This document shows, one piece after another, positions 52,504 to 61,795 of a stretch of DNA of 64,000 nt. Source of the DNA: UBA1412 sp964609795 (GTDB lineage Bacteria; Verrucomicrobiota; Verrucomicrobiia; Limisphaerales; UBA1412); assembly GCA_964609795.1 (NCBI GenBank), contig CAZSTC010000002.1, positions 1 through 64,000 on the forward strand, read 5' to 3'. Position 1 is the stretch's first letter. Each line of letters starts with the position of its first letter. A model generated the notes under the pieces. That model saw only the letters and a list, made by a program, of their open reading frames with translations, ran no database searches and was not told where the DNA came from. The translations under genes were made by a program, and so were the position numbers.

Positions 52504-53265
52504 AGGGGTTCCTCTACATATTGTAAGGACGCAGACAAATTCTGCTTCCTTCTTTTTGAGCACCCGGGCAACCTCACTGCATGTGGCCCCTGTGGTCAAC
52601 ACGTCGTCCACTATCAAAATACGTTTGCCCGATAAACTCTGCGTTGAAGATATGTTGAAAGCTCCTTTTAAATTAATTATGCGCTCTTCATGAGAAAGTT
52701 GTGTTTGAGTCCGAGTATTCTTCACTCGATGCACTAACTCCGTGTTTAAAACAACTCCGGTATGACGGGATAATATCCTCCCTAATCTCTCAGCTTGATT
52801 AAACCCGCGCTTCTTTTTTTTGGATGGATGAAGAGGCACAGGAATAATCATATCCCAATCGGTATAGGTTATCCACTTGGCCGCACAGTCTATAAGCATT
52901 TCTCCCAGCCAAGGCTCCACCCAAAGACATCCTCCATATTTATACTTATAAATAGCCTGTAGCGGGAGATCCCCGGTTTGAACAGCAGCGCGAGCCCAGT
53001 CAAAGCAAGGCGGAGCAGACCGACAAGATTCGCAAATGAAGCTTTTCAACCCTGCGAAATCTCCGGGAAACATGTCCCCGCAAACCTTGCAAAGCGGTGC
53101 TTCAATGGGGGATGTATCCTGCTTACAATAACTGCAAATATATCCCTCCTCGTGAAGAGCCTTATTTTGAAAGCAAAATTGACAAACTTCCGGATAAAAC
53201 AGCCTCAAAAAAGAGTCAATAGATGGTCTAAGCCACCTTGTTAGAAATGACGTCGCTCCCGACAT
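52471..53265 (-). CDS. ComF-family phosphoribosyltransferase-like protein
   Basis: A 264-residue protein of the ComF/GntX family, linked to DNA uptake and, in some bacteria, to primosome interaction. The N-terminus has a double zinc-finger (CQFC, CSYC, then CKVC and CESC between residues about 29 and 81). The C-terminal PRPP-binding loop is RILIVDDVLTTGAT, preceded by DWDMIIPVPLHPSKKKKRGF, the family signature. The start overlaps the upstream CPBP stop by 25 bases, so the pair is co-transcribed. No other competence gene is present in the window. Confidence 0.9.
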   Translation of the reverse strand: MSGATSFLTRWLRPSIDSFLRLFYPEVCQFCFQNKALHEEGYICSYCKQDTSPIEAPLCKVCGDMFPGDFAGLKSFICESCRSAPPCFDWARAAVQTGDLPLQAIYKYKYGGCLWVEPWLGEMLIDCAAKWITYTDWDMIIPVPLHPSKKKKRGFNQAERLGRILSRHTGVVLNTELVHRVKNTRTQTQLSHEERIINLKGAFNISSTQSLSGKRILIVDDVLTTGATCSEVARVLKKKEAEFVCVLTICRGTPLVRTSETFQK

Positions 53266-54194
53266 ACAGGTAATAATTTATGTGCAAGAAAAACGAACAC
53301 CCACAAGAGAATAAGAGACATCCAGCCATCAATCAGTCGGGATGTTCCAAAAAACCAACTATGAGGGGAAGATGTGAACGATACGAAAAGGCACTGAGTC
53401 TTTAGCAATAACACCCAACTCCCGTGAGCTGCCATCGAAGCCCAGAGCCCTTCCATACGTTGAAAAAGCAACGCCAGTAAAAGGCCAGCCGAAAAAAGAT
53501 TCAAAAAGCCCGGAACGACTACCTGCCAGCAGGTGAACCCTTTAAACATTTGGAATAATACAATGAAACCACTCCACACTCTGACGACTTCAGGATTAAC
53601 CGGTTTACCAAAAAAATGAGTGATTGCATAGACTGCAGAACTCAGCAGCAAAGCCCTTTTCAATCCATAAGCTCGCCGCAATCCTGTTATTAGAGCACCA
53701 CGAAAAAGTGTTTCCTCCAAAGCAGCAACAACAATAGCACTTATAATCGCTCCACAGATAGTATCAAAAGAATCATGAACCGATTTGAATTCGCTGTTTA
53801 GATGAGCGCCACCCATCCATACGTTGATAATTAATGCGATCAGCAAAACAGGAAAGCCGAAAAGAAAACCAAGGAAAATTTGTTTGGGCACTTCTTTTGA
53901 AAACCTCCACCCCAGGGAATCTAACCTAGTGACATTTAATCCCTTTAACATTGACCATAGCCCTGCCAGTGCGAAAAAAATGAGACACCGATTTAGAATA
54001 CGGTGAAAAGGTATATCTATGAGTTTCTCGTGAAAAAACGTAATGTGAACAGCCAGCCACTCCAGCGCCCATGCTACAAAAGGGGCGATGAAGGCTGCCC
54101 CCACAAAAACGAATAGAATATATATTAATAACACGAGAGCCGGGCTCTCTTTAATTAACCTGACTGCATTGGCTCTCATCTCAGTTTGCAACAC
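53241..54194 (-). CDS. CPBP-family intramembrane metalloprotease
   Basis: A 317-residue membrane protein of the CPBP/ABI family with about eight hydrophobic segments. The catalytic motif is EETLFRGALITGLRR (near residues 159-173), the second ITHFFGKPV and the third is in AAHGSWVLL. It is longer than the other CPBP protein in the window (201 residues), with two extra N-terminal segments. It probably cleaves a membrane protein; the substrate is unknown. It lies upstream of and overlaps comF. The giant LTD-CotH gene ends 60 bases upstream on the same strand. Confidence 0.85.
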   Translation of the reverse strand: MLQTEMRANAVRLIKESPALVLLIYILFVFVGAAFIAPFVAWALEWLAVHITFFHEKLIDIPFHRILNRCLIFFALAGLWSMLKGLNVTRLDSLGWRFSKEVPKQIFLGFLFGFPVLLIALIINVWMGGAHLNSEFKSVHDSFDTICGAIISAIVVAALEETLFRGALITGLRRAYGLKRALLLSSAVYAITHFFGKPVNPEVVRVWSGFIVLFQMFKGFTCWQVVVPGFLNLFSAGLLLALLFQRMEGLWASMAAHGSWVLLLKTQCLFVSFTSSPHSWFFGTSRLIDGWMSLILLWVFVFLAHKLLPVCRERRHF

Positions 54195-54254
54195 CTGGGG
54201 ACATTTTAATAAAAAGCCCCGAAAGTTTAAACCTCAAAAAAATGAAGCAATATG

Positions 54255-57200
54255 CTATCGGACAGCTCGGAAAAATTGCATTGATTCTGAAACATCAATC
54301 AACACGGGCGACTCTGTCCCAATCTCTATCCAGGAGGAGGCCTTCAGCGAAGGGGATGATTGAAGCACCCCCTCAAACTCTACTAATATTTGGCTGGGTG
54401 TAGTTGAAAGGATTTTTAGAGTGGGAGGTTCATTTGAAACTTCCATTACTGAAAGCGTTGCAGCGCTGCTGGCACGAGCTCCCTTGAAGTTTCTAACGAC
54501 ACACCTGACTATTGCGCCATCCATAGCAAGGGACACATCGGGGATGGTAAAAGATCTTTTGGCTCCTTCTTGAAAAACCACATCATTCACCTTCCATTGA
54601 TAGGTGAGAGTGGAAGCACTTTCTACCCATATTTCAAATGTTGCCGATTCTCCTTCATTACATGTGAATGAATCTGGCTCTTTTTTTATAACGGGCGGAA
54701 CAAAAGGCAATACACTTGAACCAGGAACAGGTGCCGGTAAAAAACGAGCTTGGCCTATGGGTTCTTCAATCCGGCCTGAAGGCAACTCCCAACGCACTGT
54801 CAAATTATCTCCACCTCCGCCTTCAGAATGAATCGCCTCGATATAATAAGGAGTATTAGCAACAAGAACGAGTGGCTCAGATTTTTGTCCTACAATTTTT
54901 GTCCACTCCTGAGGATTCGTCCAGCCATCCACATAGGCAATCTTCCTTTTCTTAGCTGGATCATTGTTGGTGCTTAGATAAAGCTCGGAGTAGTCATCAC
55001 TGGCAATCCAAAAGGTATAAATTCCACTTTCCGGGGGAATAATATATCCTGAAAGACGCTGCCCATAGTAATCGGCCCAATTAACCGGAGTAGAAAATTC
55101 CGGAATATATTCAGTGATATCAGCTCGGTTGGGATAAGTGACTATGTTGGTTAGAGAATCCAGTGTCCCGGTGCAGTTAAACCAGACTTGGCGTAGAAGA
55201 GATGATTTTACTTCTGACTTGAGGTAAAGGCTAATTGGGGTAATCCGATTTGAATTAGACGAAATATCTAAAATATCGCTTATCGTCAGAAGATAGACGA
55301 CTCCCGGATTTAGAGGTGTTGTTTGAAGAAAAACTTTCTGAACCCCACCCGGAATCAATGATTGAGAGTCAGCTATAGCCCCTATCACGCTCGCTCCGCC
55401 CTCCATCTGGTAGTGGCCAATATTTAAGGCGCTCTCTATTGTCACATACTCGGAATAGGTCAATGCCAGGCTGGTAGGTGTTACCTGTTTTAATTCAATT
55501 ACAGTCGGCTGTTTTGTTTCTGGAATTATTGTCAGATAAAACGCTGAACTCTCCCAAAGATCACCAAAACAGAAGCGATATAAGCCTTGGTCTGATAAAG
55601 AAAGTCGAGGTATCTTCAAGGAGAGACCTTCGAAATTAGGTATCCTTTCCCATTCTCCATCCTGCGAATATCTTTGCCAGTAACCAAACTGTGGGGACAC
55701 GGTCAGAACTTGAGCACTAAAAACGCCATCACTGCTCTCATCAAATGAAATATCGCTCATGTCCGACAAAACGAAAACCAGCTCAAATGGCATTGAGGTG
55801 AAAAGGAGATCATCTTTATAAAACTCCGCTCGATAAAGACCGGCGTCAGAAGGCAAGACATTCTTCTTAATCAAAACCGGACCATTAGTTTCAGCAACAC
55901 ATTCCCAAACAGAATCATCTTTATTCCAGAAAAACCAACGAACCACTGAAGGAGAGACTGCCTCTTCCAATACGAATTGTATGTTCTGTCCGTGGAAAGC
56001 CAGTTGCCGCTCGGGGGACAGTATTGATTTATCAGAAAAACCGGGCGTTCCCCTCTGCAATAGAGAAGGACTCCAACCTTCTGCCAGACTCCAGTTTTCC
56101 GGTGGCTGCGCATAATTCACAGCTTGAAGAGAATGCCCTTTTTTATCTGTGCTGGGATACCAGCCATTTGAATAAATGAAGGATTGGATGATTTCATTTT
56201 CAGGAGTGACAAGTGTCAACTTCTCCCCTTTTCGAGCCAGGTTGCCTTTATATCCTGAAAGGAAAACAAAACCATTGGTATAATGTCTCTGACTAAAAGC
56301 GGATGCGTTTTTAGCCAAAATCAGGTATCCATCAGGGGGAATGACTACACTCGGGAACGTATAGGTAATGCCTTCAATAAACTGAACATCAAGCATGTTC
56401 ACGGATTCTGACCCTGAATTATAAATCTCTAACCAGGCATAGTCATCACTTCCGTAGTCGTCTTCTTCCCCTAAATCAGGCGAATACATAAGTTCACTAA
56501 TCCTCAAAGACTCATAGTTTTGGCGTATTCTGTAGGTATATTGGTTCAGAGCACTCCACTCGCCACCACTGTAGGCGCGGACAGAAATTTTCTGATTTTG
56601 ATTTAACAGCAGGGACTTGCTGATTTTATCGGTAGAATCGGGCTTGGGCAAGCTGATCAGCTCTAAATCAAAATAACTGTCAGTGCTGGCCGGATTGCTC
56701 TGGTGTACTTCTACGCAAATAACATTTTTTCCCAGCTTTAATTTTTTTGAAGAAATCTCAAAATCAAAAAACGCATCTTCATTAGGCGTATTCACGTTTT
56801 CCAAAGAGAGCGTTTCGTAAGATATACTTCCTTCCGGCATATTGCTGCGAAGTATTTCTAAGCTATTCAAATAAACCACCGCCCCATCATCTCGATTCAA
56901 TGAGAGATTGAGCGAGCCAATACCCTCCAATGAATCAACGTTAAATTCATGGCGATAGTAAACCGTAAGAATTCCGTCCCCCTTTGAATTTGTTTGTGCC
57001 GTCCTGGTGTTGGTTGGCACACGTGTTCCAAACCCCAGACGGGCTTTGCCTGTTTTCCATCCGCTGGCATCGTAATTCTGAGATTTCCAATTCCATATAA
57101 TTGAACTCGGCGGAGTTTCTCCCGCATCGTAGTAACTCCAATCAGACTCTTTATTGATAAAAGTTTTTTTAAGGAAAACAGGATCTTCACTTCCCCCACC

Positions 57201-59546
57201 CAAAGAAACACGAATGGCATCCGGATGAATTTTACCGCCAGGCAACCGGGGGTCAACACCGTTGGTGGTGTAGTAAAAAGAGGTTTCTGCTGTGAGCGTG
57301 CAGCTTTGCCCCGGATCAACCATCCCTGATGCCAATGAAGAAACAGGTGCGAGAATATAAGGAAACCATCCCTGCTTCTTGAACTGATTTAAAACAATCT
57401 CCGTACGCTGTGGAAAATAAGTCGTTAAAAGGAAATTGCATTCGCTCAGCCATGTTTCACGAGTCCGCAAAACACCGTTCGCAGCCCCCCAACGTGCACT
57501 CTCAGCGACAACCACGTTATCTATTTCATCCATTCGTGATTTGAAACGCTGGGCACAACGTTCCGGAGTTAAAACGCCTCCATCAAAAAATTGCTCCTGC
57601 GCTAAATCGGCAAAGCGCATTCGATATTCTGGATTCTCCGAAAGCTTTTGATGGAGCATCATGGGTTCAAATTGAGACAAACCTGTACGATTCCAACCTT
57701 GCACAGTTAAATCATAGTCGACAGGCGTATTAACCCCTAACGTATGCTCTGAATCATGGCGAAACCATTTAAACCCGTCCGGATTTTCCCGATTATAAAT
57801 AGCAAAAAGATTGTTAGGCGCATTGCCAAAAAGAGAATAAGGAGAATCCCAGTCTGCCGTGTAATATACGTTCAGCATCAACTTAATAAGGTTGTCTTCA
57901 TCCAGCAAAACGGGATAATCAAAATTGCAGGTACCGTCAGGATTAAGCCCTTTCACTCGGTAATAATTATCGCTATAATCTCCCGAGTAACCTTGCTCCG
58001 TAATCGAATAAAACTCTCTGTAGGCATCCATGCTTCCGTCCGATGCTGAGTTAGCGTGAATGCAGTCCCAATCTTTGACATCACCCCCCAGATAAGTTGC
58101 GGCATAATTGGCGCTCACTCTTTCTTGCGTTTGATAAAGCCCCCAGTATATTCCATTAATAAAAAGATGATAATGCCGGCTCCGTGTGTAGGGAACATCC
58201 ACATCCTTCTGTAAATCACGAGAAAAAACTTCGCGCACAAACGTACACTTTTCCGAGCCGTTACATGCCCAGGAGTAATTCTGAGCCGTTCGCAAATCCA
58301 CTTGAGAAAATTCGTTGGCGCCCTCTTCATCAAAAAGAGGATATTTCAAAGAGCTTTCTCCATATCTTCCCCGAAAATAGACCTTGAACGAATGCTTGGG
58401 GTTGTCAGATGTTCTGCTAAAACCTCCACGTATCCTGAGTCCGGCGTTAATTTGAAATCCATCCCCGATTTCCGGCTTGATTAATTCCATGGAAGCCGGA
58501 CGCTCCCAATCCATACCGGAGTTATATGCGTTTACATAAATCCCGGATTGCGCATTAAATAAATTCCTCAAATCAGTAACTAATGAAATCGTATCAATAT
58601 CCTGAAAAGATTGCCTTAATCTACCAGAGTAAAAGCTGCTCTGCACCACGGAAGGATTCATTCCGTAATACAACCTTTGATTATTCAGCCCCTGTGGGGG
58701 CCATCCTTGTGGCGGGGGAGATGATTGAGTGAACACATCTTCCAAAAAAATCCAGGTTCCACACACTATTTCTGAGCCGATAAATCCGGGCTTATTCGCA
58801 ACTGCTTTTAATACCGTTGTTCGGTCTATTACCAGTGGCTCTACATAAAGGGTTCCTGACATTTTTGTCGGATTGGTACCATCCAGCGTATATCGTATTT
58901 GAGCACCTTCTTCAGCGTAAAGTTCAAGTGCGAAAGGCTCTGAGCAATAACCATGTTTATGGCTGAAAATCACCTTTGGGAGGCATGTTTCGACCGGAAG
59001 CGTAACGTTTATTTTTCCTGGAGTGGGAATTTCAAAGTAGTAACAGGTATTTGGGTCCGTGCCCAGTCTCTGACTATAGCCATAGGAAACATCTGCACGC
59101 TGCGGCGGATATTGTGGAGCAAATTCATGCAGAACCGTCATACCATCAGGAGCGATCAGGGCGAGGTACTCACCCGATTTACTCAGATTGAAATTAGTCT
59201 GGAAAGGGCCATTCACTGGAGACGTTTGTTCAGAGTCATTCACATAAACAAGAAGGTACCCTTTAGAGGGAATCATAACAGGAGAAGGAAATTGCCATTT
59301 CTGCAATTGAGCACTGTTATCACTCAAGTAACACCCACCGATATCCACCTCCACTGATGACTCATTATAGAGCTCAATCCAATCGCAATACTCTCCACTA
59401 GGGTCTGTAACACCTTTGCTGCTTGAGGTCATGATCTCGTTGACACGAACCGCATCCAGCTGCCCCCAACATGTCCCTGTCAGCTGCATCAGCACGAATA
59501 TAATCAATCCCACTGTCACAACATACGGCTTCAAAACTCGTTGCAT
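54255..59546 (-). CDS. Giant secreted LTD / CotH / PA14 protein
   Basis: A 1763-residue exported protein. The ATG at 59546 is preferred over 59576 because a GGGAGG ribosome site (59559-59564) and AAAGGA lie upstream and the signal peptide then starts at once (MQRVLKPYVVTVGLIIFVLM). Domains in order, residues approximate: lamin-tail domain (35-160), chitobiase-C-like domain (200-260, with IRYTLDGTNPTKMSG), CotH kinase domain (300-720, with AGLRIRGGFSRTSDNPKHSF and FKWFRHDSEHTLG), a beta domain, a second lamin-tail domain (1040-1150), Ig-like segments, a PA14 domain (1440-1590), another Ig-like domain and a short C-terminal module ending SMQFFRAVR. CotH kinases phosphorylate extracellular proteins; here the substrate is unknown. 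Such giants are typical of Verrucomicrobiota and Planctomycetota. Confidence 0.87.
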   Translation of the reverse strand: MQRVLKPYVVTVGLIIFVLMQLTGTCWGQLDAVRVNEIMTSSSKGVTDPSGEYCDWIELYNESSVEVDIGGCYLSDNSAQLQKWQFPSPVMIPSKGYLLVYVNDSEQTSPVNGPFQTNFNLSKSGEYLALIAPDGMTVLHEFAPQYPPQRADVSYGYSQRLGTDPNTCYYFEIPTPGKINVTLPVETCLPKVIFSHKHGYCSEPFALELYAEEGAQIRYTLDGTNPTKMSGTLYVEPLVIDRTTVLKAVANKPGFIGSEIVCGTWIFLEDVFTQSSPPPQGWPPQGLNNQRLYYGMNPSVVQSSFYSGRLRQSFQDIDTISLVTDLRNLFNAQSGIYVNAYNSGMDWERPASMELIKPEIGDGFQINAGLRIRGGFSRTSDNPKHSFKVYFRGRYGESSLKYPLFDEEGANEFSQVDLRTAQNYSWACNGSEKCTFVREVFSRDLQKDVDVPYTRSRHYHLFINGIYWGLYQTQERVSANYAATYLGGDVKDWDCIHANSASDGSMDAYREFYSITEQGYSGDYSDNYYRVKGLNPDGTCNFDYPVLLDEDNLIKLMLNVYYTADWDSPYSLFGNAPNNLFAIYNRENPDGFKWFRHDSEHTLGVNTPVDYDLTVQGWNRTGLSQFEPMMLHQKLSENPEYRMRFADLAQEQFFDGGVLTPERCAQRFKSRMDEIDNVVVAESARWGAANGVLRTRETWLSECNFLLTTYFPQRTEIVLNQFKKQGWFPYILAPVSSLASGMVDPGQSCTLTAETSFYYTTNGVDPRLPGGKIHPDAIRVSLGGGSEDPVFLKKTFINKESDWSYYDAGETPPSSIIWNWKSQNYDASGWKTGKARLGFGTRVPTNTRTAQTNSKGDGILTVYYRHEFNVDSLEGIGSLNLSLNRDDGAVVYLNSLEILRSNMPEGSISYETLSLENVNTPNEDAFFDFEISSKKLKLGKNVICVEVHQSNPASTDSYFDLELISLPKPDSTDKISKSLLLNQNQKISVRAYSGGEWSALNQYTYRIRQNYESLRISELMYSPDLGEEDDYGSDDYAWLEIYNSGSESVNMLDVQFIEGITYTFPSVVIPPDGYLILAKNASAFSQRHYTNGFVFLSGYKGNLARKGEKLTLVTPENEIIQSFIYSNGWYPSTDKKGHSLQAVNYAQPPENWSLAEGWSPSLLQRGTPGFSDKSILSPERQLAFHGQNIQFVLEEAVSPSVVRWFFWNKDDSVWECVAETNGPVLIKKNVLPSDAGLYRAEFYKDDLLFTSMPFELVFVLSDMSDISFDESSDGVFSAQVLTVSPQFGYWQRYSQDGEWERIPNFEGLSLKIPRLSLSDQGLYRFCFGDLWESSAFYLTIIPETKQPTVIELKQVTPTSLALTYSEYVTIESALNIGHYQMEGGASVIGAIADSQSLIPGGVQKVFLQTTPLNPGVVYLLTISDILDISSNSNRITPISLYLKSEVKSSLLRQVWFNCTGTLDSLTNIVTYPNRADITEYIPEFSTPVNWADYYGQRLSGYIIPPESGIYTFWIASDDYSELYLSTNNDPAKKRKIAYVDGWTNPQEWTKIVGQKSEPLVLVANTPYYIEAIHSEGGGGDNLTVRWELPSGRIEEPIGQARFLPAPVPGSSVLPFVPPVIKKEPDSFTCNEGESATFEIWVESASTLTYQWKVNDVVFQEGAKRSFTIPDVSLAMDGAIVRCVVRNFKGARASSAATLSVMEVSNEPPTLKILSTTPSQILVEFEGVLQSSPSLKASSWIEIGTESPVLIDVSESMQFFRAVR

Positions 59547-59558
59547 TCCTTTGATATT

Positions 59559-59564
59559 CCTCCC
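59559..59564 (-). promoter_or_regulatory. Strong Shine-Dalgarno that selects the LTD-CotH start
   Basis: GGGAGG on the minus strand, 12 bases before the ATG at 59546, with AAAGGA between. It is one of few good ribosome sites in the window; most genes here lack one. Confidence 0.5.
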
Positions 59565-59647
59565 TTTTTCAAACATTCAAATCATTTTTAGACAAACCAA
59601 ACAAGCCAGCAGAACATGCCTCCTTCATACCCCAATATAGCCCCATA

Positions 59648-61780
59648 TCAAATAATTTCTACAGAGCATTTGGGCATCGCCTCCAAAAATCTACTGCCGT
59701 AATACTTATTTAAAATTCGACTATCTAAAACAACTACAATTCCTTGGTCTGACTGATTGCGAATCAACCGTCCAATTCCCTGACGAAACTTGAGAACAGC
59801 CTCGGGCAACGTGTATTCCATAAAGGGATTGCCTCCTCTCTGGCGTATCAATTCTAAACGAGCTTCAGTCAGGGGATGATCGGGCGTTACAAAAGGCAAG
59901 CGGGTAATAATGACATTAGAAAGAGAATCCCCGGGCACGTCTACACCCTGCCAGAAGCTATCTAAACCGAAAAGAACACTGTCGATATTTTTTCGAAATT
60001 TTTCCAGCATTGCCGAACGCGGCAAACCTGTCCCTTGAACATAAAGCTCTATATCCAAGTCATCAAAGAAAGACTCTAATTCCTCACCCACCCTGCGCAT
60101 AAGCTGGTTGTTCGTAAAAAGAACAAATGCTTTTCCGTGGGTTTTTTTTACAAAAAGTTTGATATACTCTATTAGCTTTTCCTGGTATTCATCCTCACGC
60201 GGATCCGGCATTTTATTAACCAGGTAAAGACGCATTTGCTTTTCAAAATTAAATGGAGAGCCAACCTGTAATAGTTCAGCAACCTCCGCGCCTAAACGGT
60301 TTGAGACATAATCAAGTCCTGATGAAATCTGACGCCTCGAGGAGAATTTTTGTTTCGCATAATAAACGCTTCCTTCCTTTGAGGGTTTCGTTTCTCCGGC
60401 AACAGATTCTCCCCCAGCACTGGTGGAAAGAGTTGCACTGGTCAAAACCACAGAAGCATTTGAGGCAAAAATTCGCTCTCTAAGATACTGGGCCACATCC
60501 ATGGGCGCCGCGTGAAGACTGATCTGAGGCTTTTGGCTTCTTCCACTAATACTCTTCTCGACCCAATAGACGTGATCGTCTTCAGACTGATTTAGAAAAG
60601 CTGCAACGGAACTCCTCATTTCGGCAATACGTTCAGAGCAGTACTCCAGCTCAGATTTGCTTTCTTTATCTTCAAGCGTTTTTGAAATTTGCTCTATGTC
60701 GTCGCAAATTCGAGCCAAATGAGATGCGATATTATCATTTACCAGGTTAGGCCTGCGTATGCGCAAATCACTCCAGGATTGCTTTTGAGAGGAGGATAAG
60801 GATGTTTTTTCACATGCATCCTCCAAAGCCGAAAAAAACTCTTCTCCAGCATCAAGCGCATCAGCGATGTGTGGCACCTCATTAGGGCGAAGTAGAGAGG
60901 TAAAAATACCTTTTTGAGTACGGGGATTATAGAGCCGATTCAACGCGTAGCGATACTGCCCACTAGAAAGGCCAAAACCGATGTGTTTAGATGCGACATT
61001 TTCAAGAGTGTGAGCCTCATCGAAAATCACGAAATCATTATTCATCAAAACCCCCTCAGCCGGCATTTTAGGAACCAAACCCAAATGAATGAAAAATAGA
61101 GTATGGTTCAGCACCAAAATATCCGAGGTAAAAATACGGTTACGCGCTTTTTGAAAAAAACAGATGGGGTGATCCTGTGCAAAATCTGATTTATTGCCGC
61201 AGAGCTTGGGAGAACATAGCCCGCGCTCCGAACAAACTTCAGCCCAGACTTTCGGGTCCGGCTCTTCTGAAAAATCTGAGAGCGTTCCATCTTGCGTTTT
61301 TTGAGCCCATTCATTAATTCTCTCCAGCTCAGCTTGCTCAGCCTCCGTGAAAAGAAATTTCGCATTACGCATCGCTCTGTGAAGACGATATGTGCAAAGA
61401 TAATTCGACCGCCCCTTAAGCATCGTATAAGTAAAATCTGTATCGAGAATCTTATTGAGCAATGGCAGATCCTTTTGAATTAATTGCTCCTGCAGATTGA
61501 TCGTATGGGTGCTGATGATGGCTTTTTTCTTGTGCTGAACGGCGTGATTAATAGCAGGGACCAAATAAGCTAAACTTTTTCCAACCCCGGTGCCGGCTTC
61601 GACGATAAGCTTATTATTCGTCAGAAGGGCTTCAGCTACAGCCTCAGCCATGCGTTGTTGCTGGGGCCGATATTCAAAATTCTTAAACCGAGCCAGACTA
61701 CCTTCCGGTGAAAAAAAAGCACGCACTTCTTTTATCAAGTCCGACTCGGAAACCCCATTTTGTCCCGAAAAACTGATCAC
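59648..61780 (-). CDS. DinG-like ATP-dependent DNA helicase (XPD family)
   Basis: A 710-residue superfamily 2 helicase with an iron-sulfur domain, unwinding DNA 5'-3' and acting on D-loops, R-loops or stalled forks. Walker A is EAGTGVGKS (61-69) and Walker B DEAH (254-257, VIFDEAHTLENV). Cysteines C129, C189, C194 and C207 fit the 4Fe-4S site of DinG/XPD. The C-terminal helicase half has LFTNNQLMRRV, FGLDSFWQGVDVPGDSL and FRQGIGRLIRNQSDQGIVVV. It lacks the N-terminal exonuclease of Gram-positive DinG. It is probably co-transcribed with the upstream secreted-protein gene (15-base gap). Confidence 0.9.
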   Translation of the reverse strand: MISFSGQNGVSESDLIKEVRAFFSPEGSLARFKNFEYRPQQQRMAEAVAEALLTNNKLIVEAGTGVGKSLAYLVPAINHAVQHKKKAIISTHTINLQEQLIQKDLPLLNKILDTDFTYTMLKGRSNYLCTYRLHRAMRNAKFLFTEAEQAELERINEWAQKTQDGTLSDFSEEPDPKVWAEVCSERGLCSPKLCGNKSDFAQDHPICFFQKARNRIFTSDILVLNHTLFFIHLGLVPKMPAEGVLMNNDFVIFDEAHTLENVASKHIGFGLSSGQYRYALNRLYNPRTQKGIFTSLLRPNEVPHIADALDAGEEFFSALEDACEKTSLSSSQKQSWSDLRIRRPNLVNDNIASHLARICDDIEQISKTLEDKESKSELEYCSERIAEMRSSVAAFLNQSEDDHVYWVEKSISGRSQKPQISLHAAPMDVAQYLRERIFASNASVVLTSATLSTSAGGESVAGETKPSKEGSVYYAKQKFSSRRQISSGLDYVSNRLGAEVAELLQVGSPFNFEKQMRLYLVNKMPDPREDEYQEKLIEYIKLFVKKTHGKAFVLFTNNQLMRRVGEELESFFDDLDIELYVQGTGLPRSAMLEKFRKNIDSVLFGLDSFWQGVDVPGDSLSNVIITRLPFVTPDHPLTEARLELIRQRGGNPFMEYTLPEAVLKFRQGIGRLIRNQSDQGIVVVLDSRILNKYYGSRFLEAMPKCSVEII

Positions 61781-61795
61781 AATGAATTATGCCTG

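Noticed and set aside
59590..59630. Nine-codon leader ORF with an AAGGAGG site upstream of the LTD-CotH gene
   Set aside because: The site is only one base from the ATG and nothing else supports translation; too short to call.
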